Source of the DNA: Mactromeris polynyma | Taxonomy: Eukaryota > Mollusca > Bivalvia > Venerida > Mactridae | Length of the DNA stretch: 64,000 bases | Direction of reading: 5' to 3' | Assembly: GCA_032209605.1 (NCBI GenBank) | Contig: JASFXZ010000001.1 | Coordinates: 20,478,256-20,542,255 of the forward strand | Shown here: in pieces, positions 19,460 to 31,400 of the stretch | How the letters are laid out: every line of letters starts with the position of its first letter | Numbering within the stretch: position 1 is the stretch's first letter | Program-made: the position numbers and the translations under genes | Notes under the pieces: model-generated | Seen by the model: only the letters and a program-made list of their open reading frames with translations | What the model was told of the DNA's origin: nothing | Database searches by the model: none

Positions 19460-22400
19460 CTGAAAACATATAAAAAGCTCATAATCAAGTATTCATCTTC
19501 CTGTGTCATAGGTAAATATTATACAATACAAATAAATTAATCTTGAAAAGACCTATAATAGTATTAACAAGAAATATCTTAAAAAAAGATGGTCGGCGCT
19601 GTAAGGGGAGATCACTGCGTAGTCATAGACACAGTATAGTCTGTTTCAATATAGTTCATCATTACTTACTGCATAAGTCTTGAACTAATGCATTCATGTT
19701 AATAAACTTGTTACATAGTGATTTATCTGATTATAACAAAATAAAGGTTCGCGAGAGGTACATAAAACCAAGAGTCTTCTTAATTTCAACATCAGACAAT
19801 TCCCTGTGGTGATGACTAACAACACTACTTACTGGATAAATCTTGAAATACACTATACACAATGTTAACCAATCTGCGCCAAGGTAACAAACATTTTTCG
19901 GTTGAAGAGAAATTGCCTTGGTGGTGAAAGTAAGATTTGATTGGTTTACAAAACACTGATATGCAAATACCGGTAGCAATACCATGTAAGTACGGCTGCG
20001 CAGAAAAAGTGCATCCATAACATGCAACAAAACTGACATTCATAACATCATAACTTAAAACTGTTTGTGATGAAAGTTACTACTTTTAAGTGCTAATTTT
20101 AAAGATGATCACTATAACTATCATGTCATGTTAAGTACGTACATTTGGAGTCATATTTCCCACTACATCTATAGCATCTCGACTAAGGTCATCTTCACTT
20201 TGTCCAATCTCCAATAAGGGGTCAGGATTTTCAGGTAGAGGTACATCAGGGGTCTAAAATAAAATTTCAGAAATCAGAAATATGGTCAATTACGCTGTGT
20301 ATGATGTTTATTTATAATAATAACACTTATATGTAATTTACCACAGTGCAAGCAAAATACACTGTGTCCCTTAAATAGCACAATAAATATATTTACCCGT
20401 TATGGTATCTACATAAAATAAATATTGCAGAAAACAGGTATAACTCGTCCTGAGACCAAGATTTATAATGCTAAAATAAAAATCTCCTAGAAAAGGGAAT
20501 CAGCCCTTCTGTAAGTGAACCATTCTGTGCACTTCTACCCCAGTCGGGGAAGACCCTGCATGTAAGTAAGACAAAACCTCACACTATCTTTCAAGCTTTT
20601 GTCCAATAATTTCAAATGAATGGATTAACACAAGAAGTACATGTAGTAAGTACAGTGCTAAAATTACAGATTGCTTTTCATAAAATCAGATTCCCCCTCA
20701 TATCAATCCAACTAGCAATTAAGGAGGAGTCATCAGAATACAATTCTATTCTTTAAGGGCCACAACTCTGCAAAAAATCATTGAACCATAAAACAACAAT
20801 AATATTTACAAATGAGCTGATACTGTCATAAACCCAATGTGATAAGGCTTTCATTATCGATTTATCCATTATATTGAGTATAGGGTGGGAAAGTTGTTTG
20901 ATTCATAGTTTCAATTATGAACGGATGAATAGGTTGTATACAACACCCCTATAATCGATATTTAGGTAACCACGATAATAAAAGAAATAGTGAATTTCAG
21001 AATACCATGTTTGATTGAAATTCGGTCATCGGTTCCAGAGAAGAATAGTTCAAACAGTTTGAGTATCAAACACATAACATAGCAGAACTGAAACGAATAA
21101 CTCACCTTGCCCGGATTAACAGTTTCATATTGATGTTTGAGTGTTTCTAACTCATAGTCACAAGTTGCTAGAGCTAGTTTGAGTTCATATAACAGTACAA
21201 TGTCTTGTCTTAACTCATTGAAGTGACCAGTAATGTCATCTGTTGGCATTGGGTTATACTCTAAAAAAGAAAGGCATAACAATCAAACCCTGATGTAATT
21301 CACAAGGTTTAGTTTTGATTAACTAAATTTAGAGAAAAGTGCTGTGTGGCGAATGTAAAAAGTCGCCCCGTACTTTGTCCAAAGTGTAGTCTCACTTCAT
21401 AAGTTAAATTTACACGAAAATGCCGTAAGGTCGCTGTGCTGTAGTGGTAAGCATAACGAACCGGCATTCCAGAAACCCCGGTTCGAATCCCGGTACATGT
21501 AGCGCCATTGACCAATTTTTCTTGTTCCTCAAACATGATTTTATATTACACAACAATTAACCTTCAGATAATGTACAAAAAGCAGTTTATACATAAGTGG
21601 CTTTTACTGATTGGAAACAATCCTAGTCACAGTGACCTTGACCTAAATTTCTAATGGTCACAGAAAGGTTCTTACTTTGTGTGTCTTTTATATTTATGGT
21701 TGTTGTTTTTTATCTGCCGTGAATTTCCACAAAGGATCAGTGGATTTAAAAAAAATAAAAAGTTGAAGAAAAAATTATTTATCCAATGGTCTTTGTGTTT
21801 TTTATCACTGTTTAAAAAGCAGAATGTTTCTTCAGTGTAAATAAGATGTAATGAATTTGACATTTGTGTAGGTTTGTTACATGCATTAAGCGCATATTGG
21901 AAATACACAATGCTTAAGTTTTACCTATCCCTAATTCTTCTAACACCTGTTCAATAGCTTTTGTTTTCTTCTGACCCAAAGACGCAGGTAATTTCATCTG
22001 AAATTAATAGAAAAACCATATAACTTAAATATAAATTCACATAAATATATATCAGTGAATTGTAAACAGATTTGTAAAGATAAAAATTGAGCTTGAAACT
22101 AGATGAGTCCAGAGAACACAGATGTCCTCACTACTGATCAGAAACTATTTGTTAAGTCGAAAAAGGGCCATAACTCCTCCAAAAATTTATGAATAGTAAC
22201 CAAAATCAGAGATTTTAGTGTGAAGAATCAGAGATTTTAGTGTGAATCAGAGATTTTAGTGTATGAATTGAGTGCTGAGCAATGATTATATAAATGAAAT
22301 ACTAGAACCAGATATTAATGTAAAGACAAAAATGTCAAGAACATTTTCATGAACTTATGCTATTAATACAATGTATCCTACTACCTGCAAGTTTATTGTG

Positions 22401-25400
22401 TAAGAGATTGAAATGTGTGCAAGTTATCATTCACATGTTTCATATCACAAAATCCAAAAAATATCAGTATCACACAACAAATAAATTTACCTTTTGACTT
22501 CTCACATAGACACCTGGCTGTTTAAAATCAGGAAATTTGATTCCAGTTGTTTCTGGTGTTTGCTGGAAAATATATCAACATGAAAAATAAAATGTCTAAA
22601 CAGTATATTGTTTGACAATGTGCAAAGAAAAGAAGTTATAAATTGTCAAATGTGCAAGACAAAACAAAAACTACAGCATTTTTTATCAATATTTTGCCCC
22701 AGGGGGAACGGCTGGCTGACCTAGCTGAATTAAGCAATTTATCTTTTTGGGGGGTGTCCAATTCCCCACCATAGAGCAAGGCTTTTGTCTAAATCCCTAC
22801 AGTGGGAGATGTATCCTGAATCTATAAAAAATCCAACCAAGGTCAATTTCTCAGGTCCCTGGAACATTCCGCGTGTAAAATACCCACATTCAGGAATCAT
22901 CTTCTGTCATCATCATCATCCCGTGTATCCCCGCCACTCCGTCCCCGGGGGTGAAACAATGATAAGTGAATTACCTTAAAGTAAAACTAGCTTTGGAAGT
23001 ACCATACCTAAGGTTCGACACCAAACAATTGTAACCACAGGAGATTGTTTTATCCCACTTAAAGTTCTCTATAGAAGGGAGAGAACTCCAGATGAGATAA
23101 AGGGAAATAACTTGTGACAATCTTCTATGATTGTAACTTCTTCTGTACCAAAACTGATTCACAAGTTTTGTACAATGAAATTTTCAATAATTTTGCAGGT
23201 TGGCATTGAACGTAATTTTTTGCAGATAAAGATGCGAAAAGAGTTCCAATCTAAGACTATTCAGACTTATTTCACTAAAATCAAACTTTCTTTCAGTAAA
23301 TAAGTTCTACACAAACATGGTTTATCAAAGAGTTATTAAGTACAAGAGCTCGCCATCAATCACACTTACTGCCGATGTCTCTTTGATCTTTTGTTGTTGT
23401 TGGAATTTTTTATTTGTTTTCTTCTTATCAGCTTTCCGGCTGTCAATATTGCTGTCAGCTGCTGTAATCAACTTTTGTAAATCTTGTGTTTTCTTCTCTC
23501 GTTCTTTCTTCCTTAATTCTATCTTCTTTAATTCTTCAATCAACTTCTCTTCTTCTTCAACCTACACAAAAATAACGTAAAAATTTAGAAAAATCATTAA
23601 TGATAAATTGACTGGACACATCTTATAGTTTACGGAATTTTTCCATTATTTTACAATTACTAGTATACAAACCAGCTTCTCACACTGAAAGCTAGGAAGC
23701 AGCCCCTTTAACTCTTAAAATATTTGTAATTTCAAACTAGCATGTTACAGTCAATCAGGGGTCTCATTCAACTTAGGGGGAAGGGGGTTGCAGCCCCTGG
23801 TATGGGGAATTTCAAGCAAATTTAGAGAATTTTTCCGACATCTTTCCAGACTAGGTCAAACCGTTGTAGACAAACATTAATCCTCATATGGTTACAAAAA
23901 TTGGTAAAAGAAACACAAATACAGAAAATGTATCAGATATTACGTCTTGATTGTCAGAAAATGTTTCTAGTAAAAATAGTATTTTTCCAGTTTTTTTCGG
24001 CTTCCAGGGGAACAGTGAAGAAGATACTATGCTGGTAGGGATACAAGTTTAGTCGTGGAACAGCGCATTTATTATTAAGATTTAAAACTGGCCTATACAT
24101 CAATGATGTGGAATGTACAGGATAAAACGTTACCTGTTCTGGTGTTCTGTTGAAAAGTTTCACTAGCTGAGATTTTCTTTTCCTTTCATGATCAGCATCA
24201 AATGCACGAATCTTTGGATCAGTTCCATGTGGTGCACGAACCTGTTAAAAAATGATTACAAAAGAATAAATAGTTATTTCTTTAATGACTTCTACATTCA
24301 CATGAATATTTGCATGTCATTCCTATGGTGGTCAATGGGGAGACAATTCAGTAAGAAATGAGACCAGAATTCTGCACTTTTCCAATTTAAATCTTGTAAT
24401 AAGTCATTTAATCAGTTCTTGCACTCTGTAATCAACATTGATTGTCCGTTCTTTTTAATTCTCACTGATAAATGCACCATAAATGTTTGTTAATCAGACA
24501 GAGTTATGGTTCTTGCCCTCTAAACTTCCTCTCATAGACATTTACCAAGATGAAAAGTTTCCTTAAATTCCTAGAGTAGATGCAGTTATTGTCTGAATAA
24601 AAATTTGGGAAATACGTAAGGGGAGATCATTTGAGACATTCTCACAATACATTTATTATTTTTCACTCTGCATTTCATCTCACTGCCAATTAATACTGTA
24701 TGAAGTTTTATTACATTCCGTTAGATGGTTGTAAAGTTATTGCAAGGCAAACATTTGAAAAAATAAAGTACAAATAGAATATCATTAAAAATAATTCAAG
24801 ATAGAGTTATGGTTCTTGGACACTGGTCTATTTCGGATAATACCGAGTATTCGGACAGAAGGTTGTCGAAAAAACGAGGTCCAACTGTATCAACTTACCT
24901 TGACGAGTTTATTACAGATGCTATAGTATCTTTCTTTGAGATCTTCCACGCTTCTATCGGCGTACTTCTCTCGGTCCCATCGGTCATTCATCACTACAAA
25001 TCTCAAAGCAAACCGTTTACACAGATCAAACAGATGGTCAGTCTCTTGTCGTGTCCAGCTTTCATCGTGTAAATGTTGCTGATATTCAAGGTCAGAATAC
25101 ACCGGCACTTCAGGTTGCTAAAAGAAAGAAAACAGATTGTTGTCAACAAAATCAGCCAAATTATATTAAATCGTAATTTAAGTACACATTGTTTGATTAA
25201 ATACAATTTAAGAACAAAAACTAAGAACATATTTCCAACTAGAAATGTGTCCATAGGACACAGATGCCCCCACTTGCAGCCTTTGTCACAACGCAAATGC
25301 TATTATTCTGCTCATAGTTTGTGAATGTGTATCAAAATTACCAAGTGAGCAACTTTACAGATTATGGAGATAAGTCAAGGGCCATAACTTTGCACTTACT

Positions 25401-28400
25401 GGGCGTAATCATACATGAAATACGTTCAGGTGAAATGTGTCAGGACAGGATATTATTCACATTGTTTTACCTGGGTCTTGTAGTATATTCTACTGTGTAC
25501 AACTTCCAGCCCATGAATCAATAAAGCCTGGTGACAGGCTCTTTTAAAAGGACAATTGTTATTTTTGTTAAAGATAAAATACCAGCATCTGAACAACATC
25601 AGCACAATTATTTTCAACCATAATTTAAGTACACTATGTTTGATTAAATACGATTTAAGAACGAAAACTCTGAAGAACAGATCTCCAAAAATGAACAGAT
25701 CGTTAAATATTGGAATAAAAACATTGCCAGTTCTTTGTGTACATGGGCACAAAATATTATAGTGTTTAAATCAGGATACAAAATGTAATATCAATTGTTG
25801 GCGTGTTAATTAATGGGGATGTTTTGTACAAATTTTGACTAACTTTTTAAAATCGAAACACTTTCCATAGATAATTCTTTCGTTAACCATGGTTCAAACA
25901 TGTATATCATCTATGTCAATGCTCTTTTTTTATTTATCAATTTCATAGAAAATACAGGTATATTGTCATCAAATTGTATGATTTACGACTCTTGCTTTCA
26001 CCCCGTCCGCTTAAAAATATTGAGTTTTCAGGAAAATACACAGCATTAGGGTACAAAACTTTCACAGTGTGCAACAGCTTGTGTGTTTTTCATTTCCTCA
26101 AATCCAGCATTCTCAGAATTATCAAGTTTAATTCTTTATTTCTGCTTGATTTTTTACTTTCACATTGAAGTTCATGAAGAACTTTGAGACTGCTAAAATA
26201 TCAGTCATTCATGTAAACCTTTCAGAAGGCAAATTGGGAGATTGTTCCCTGTAAAGTGAAAATTAGGAGATTGCGTCTCCCGGGCAGGAAAGCATGAATG
26301 GTCTATCAAATCCAAAAGCCTCCTGTCGAAATTGCGAGAGTTCACATGTATGATTATTTCACTAATGTACCTTGTTAAATCTAGCAAATGGATAATCCTT
26401 CCCTTCATCAGCCACACGTCGCCAATGATGAAATATAGCACCATCCTTTCTGGCAGGATTTGTAAACGGCATCCATTTCCACGGACGTACTTTACTACTG
26501 CCTATCTTCGCTTTCATCTGTTTGTATCCCTGGTTGGTATCTGTCGGTATGAGGGGAGGGGCATCTCTGTTGTAAATAATACATTGTCATACAAAATATT
26601 CCATGATGTAGCCAACTTAACATTAAAATATCAGTCTTCATGATAATTTTTTGGAAGGACTTGCCCATCTGGGCAGACAGCTTGCAATTTCCACTTGCCC
26701 TAAATTCACTTTCACTTGCCTGAATAAAATTAACACAATGTTTTGACAGTTGTTTTGATTAGTTAAATCGGAAACGAAGACTGGTAATGATAGTTGATGA
26801 AAAAGTGCTGTTATACAAACAACATTGAAAAAAAAGAAAACCAGTCGAAGTGTTGTGTATTGTCATCAGTTTTTTGTGACAGCTTGGAAAAAAGCGAGTC
26901 AGACCAGACCACGACTTGCACATTCGAGCAGACAAAATGGATTTTTTACTTGTCCAACAGAAATTTTACTTGTCCCGGACTTTGGGCAAGTGGGTTATTG
27001 TAAAGACTGAAATATAACATCTGATACAGTTATAGCAGTACTGCTAATATATTCCTTTCAAGAGTTTGCTATGACTGAAAACAAGAACTATGCAAAAAGA
27101 CACACAAAAAAGATTCATCTTTGGCCAGTTTACTGATATAAAACTAAAAACATCATAACAAGTATGTTTGTGAATGTTACTTTGCAAGTTATAAGTATCA
27201 TAACTACTCCGCTAAGTTTCGAAAACATACTACATGTAGTAATCTGCAACGAAAGTGCCATTATTGCTAAGAAACACTAAAATTCGAAAGTTTTGTAAAA
27301 TCAATAAATCTAACAATATCAATGAAGTACTATTACAATGATACAAAGATTGAATCCAGTCTTTTAAAATTAGTCTCTGTACACATATATATCTGCCATG
27401 CTGCGCTACAAAATAAAATTCGACCGTGATTAAAATGACAACAAAAACAACAGAAAAACAACAGACAATTGACCAACAATGGCAATCATGCAATTAGTGT
27501 GGCAATGGGGAATTCAGCTCTACGTGTTATACATCCAGGTGTTGCTACTATATATTTACCCTCCAATACAACAACAATACAATCATGACAAATTAATACT
27601 GGACAATGTTACAATACTAAGTTGGGTATCTTCAGTTGATAAACAATACATATTCAGGGGTTCCACTAGGGGCTGAAGGGCCATTTTGATAATTTTCGCT
27701 GGATTTTTACCATTTCAGAGTAAAATATATATTACAATTTAGAGAAAAACATGCCCCTTCAGCCAGAATCCTTAAGAGTCAAAATGAGACTTTTTGGAAA
27801 TTCCAGGGGTCAAAGGGTCAACTCAATGGTCAAATGGAACCCCTGCATAATGTGATATTTGCTAACAATACATGATAAGTATCATAAAATTGGTCATTAC
27901 TATTGATTGAATGTTTTGGTAAATTTTTATGGCAGTTTTTTGTTCATATACAGGTGGACCTTTATATATGCTTGTTCACATGCTCACTTGATGGAAAGCA
28001 TGTACCCAACCACTGCTATGTTATGTATATATACAAATTTTGAAATAACCCCACAATGTACTTAAATATTATTTACCTAGGTGAATAAAAGAAATGATAC
28101 AACCGCTGCTATGGGATTTACAAGCTCTCCAGAAAGTGATGCCACTTGAAGAAAACACAACATGTGATGTCACTATTTGCAAGCAGGAAACAACATTCAC
28201 TCCATGTAGTCACTTTGTTTTCATATTGCCATATGGGGCAATTATTGCTTACTGTCAGTACATGTTGACGTCACATGTGACGTTTACTGGAAATGACGTC
28301 ATTCAAAGAAGAGGTTGGAAATCGTACAGCGGCGCTCAATTATGTTCATTTTTTTCATGTTGGTCTAAACATTGTAATATGAGTTCAGTTTTATTTATCA

Positions 28401-31400
28401 TGACACATCAGAGTTGTAATGGAGTTATTTCCCACTTATAAACAGCCACAATCTGACAACAATGAAAGCCATGTCTAAAACCAATATTGCTCTGACATTA
28501 AAATATGGCATTCAATAATATGGAGCAATATTCATTGCTATGGATTATATTTTCACTAAGCAATACAATATAATGGAAATCAACTTGTCCAAAAGCAACT
28601 GTAAACACAATGAAATTGAGCAAATACTGAAGATAAATGTGAAACCTGATATAAGGATATTCAACCTGGCGCATCTCCAATCCCAACCTGGCACATTACC
28701 ATCCCAACCTGGCACATTACCATCCCAACCTGGCACATTATCCTCCCAACATGGCACATTACCCTCCCAACCTGGCACATTATCCTCCCAACCTGACACA
28801 TTACCATCCCAACCTGGCACATTACCATCCTAACCTGGCACATTATCCTCCCAATCTGGCACATTACCATTCCAACCTGGCACGTTACCCTCCCAACCTG
28901 GCACATTATCCTCCCAACCTGGCACATTACCATCCCAACCTGGCACATTACCATGCCAACATGGCACATTATCTTCCCAACCTGGCACATTACAATCCCA
29001 ACCTGGCACATTATCCTCCCAACCTGGCACATAACCATCCCAACCTGGCACATTACCATGCCAACATGGCACATTATCCTTCCAACCTGGCACATAACCA
29101 TCCCAACATGGCACTTTATCCTCCTAATCTGGCGCATTATCCTCTTAATCTGGCACATTACCATCCCATCCTGGCACTTTACAATCCCACCCTTGCACAT
29201 TATCCTCCCAACCTGGCACATTAACCTCACAGCCTGGCACACTTCCCTCCCAACAAGGCACATAAACCTTCCCCTATTGGCATATAACTGCCCAAATCGG
29301 GCACATTGCCCTCCTTACCTGGCACATAACTACATCCAAACCTGGCATATTTCCCCCGTCCAACCTGCCAAATTACGTCCTATACAAACTGCCGCATTAC
29401 CCTCCAAACAAGGCACATCACCCTCCCAACTAGACACATTTCCCGCTCAACTTGGAACAATACCACTCCACAACCTGGCATATTACCACTCAATTACCCC
29501 CCCGACATTTTACCACTCTGTAACCCCCCAACAACCTGACATATTACCACTCCATTACCGCCCACCTGACAGTTTATCCCCCTATTACCCCCCCCCCCCC
29601 ACTTGACATTTACCACATCATTTCCCCCAACCTGACATTTTACTGCTCCATTACCCCCCCCAACCTGACATTTAACACTCCATTCCCCCCAACCTGGCAT
29701 ATACCAATCCATTACCCCCCAACCTGGCATATTACCACTCCATTACCCCCCAACCTGGCAAATTACCACTCCCCAACCTTGCACATAACACTCCAAACAA
29801 GGCACATATACCCCTCCCAAACCGGACATATTTCCCTAAAAAACCAGACAAACCCCTCCCTCCTAACTTTGAATATTACCCCATCCCCAACCAGTCACAT
29901 AGCCACTACCTGTCACATTAAGTTCCAGGTACATGCTATGGAGAATACGACTATCAATATTAATAAACTGTGAAAAATATTGTTACATACTCGAAGTTAC
30001 ATTTTAACACATAAAAATTTACAAATGCCAAATCAGTAAAACATAAGATGTACAAAATTGCAAATACTATTTGTAAGAAGCATATGACCATCAATTGTTT
30101 CAATATGCCAAGCCATGTTTCACATTCATCCAATACTTTGAGGGTTTAGTAGAAAACTCATTCAGATTGTTTTGATGTATCAAGTTTTTCTACTAAGCCC
30201 TCAAATGTTCATATATTTATGTACTTACTTATTACATGGAAACCTTAAAATGAATAGATAATAAATGATGACATTATGGAAAGAGCAAACCTTGAGGTAG
30301 CACAAAAACTATCACAACTGCTCCTAGCTCAGGGGCCTAATTCAGAAACAGTTTAAGATAGAAATTCAGACTTAGACTTTTAATGTTAAAGGCCTTACGT
30401 TGGTATTAAAACGTAGATTTTAATTAAAAAAACAGAAAAAGTGAATGGGTAACAACAATTATTCTGAAAAAAATTCATTCATTTAGAGTTTAACGAAAAC
30501 GAAAGGCTGATAAATGTAACTTTTGCAAATTTAAAGTCTTGAGTTTCAGTCTTAAAATGTTTGTGAATAAAGCCCCAGAACTAAGTTACCATAGTTTTGC
30601 TCCAAACCCTTGATATGCGAAATATATATCACCTTCATGGACATAGATGCTTATACTTAAACACTGAACATCAATGAGCAATGACGATATTTCCAAATCG
30701 CCCTTTCATTACTAGCAAATATATTTCTCCACTGACTTTCACAGAAGAGACAAGAGAAAATAAGTGTAAGGGACAACAATGAGAAGATTGAGATCCAAAT
30801 TTTCAAGACAAAGAAAAAGACAAGACAGATTCAAAAGATAAACTGGAATGCGTCCATAGGACACAGATGCCCCCACTTCCAGCCTTTGTCACAAAAGCAA
30901 ATGCTATTATTCTGCTCATAGTTTGTGAATGGATATCAAAATTACCAAGTGAACAACTGTACTGATTATGGTGATAAGTCAAGGGCAATAACTTTGAACA
31001 TACTGGGCGCAACCATACATGAAACCCCAGGTGCACAACTATACAGGTTGGTGAACATTCCTGTACAGTCTTATGACTCTGGCTTATATATTTTTGGAGA
31101 TATGAGTGACGCAAGATTGCATACTCTGTAGGCTATGTTTTAACTAAGTCAAGGGCCATAACTCTGTACTTACTGGATACAATCAAACATGAAACCCCAG
31201 GTGCAAAACAACATAGACTGGTGAACATTCCTGCAAAGTTTTATGACTCTGGCTCTTATTCTTTTGGAGATTTGAGTGACACAAGATTTTGTGACGGAAG
31301 GACGGACAAGGGCAAATCTATATGCCCCCCCTTTTCAGAGTGGGGGCATAAAAACGTATTATCATGTCTTCTAAAAGGAACAGAGAAGATGATGTGATAC

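Noticed and set aside
19143..19473. Three overlapping plus-strand ORFs of 81-100 codons
   Set aside because: They are products of the 13-bp subunit minisatellite and run antisense to the DMAP1 terminal exon.
28661..29606. Repeat ORFs of 90-217 codons on both strands
   Set aside because: They follow the near-21-bp minisatellite period inside a DMAP1 intron and decay gradually with the repeat.
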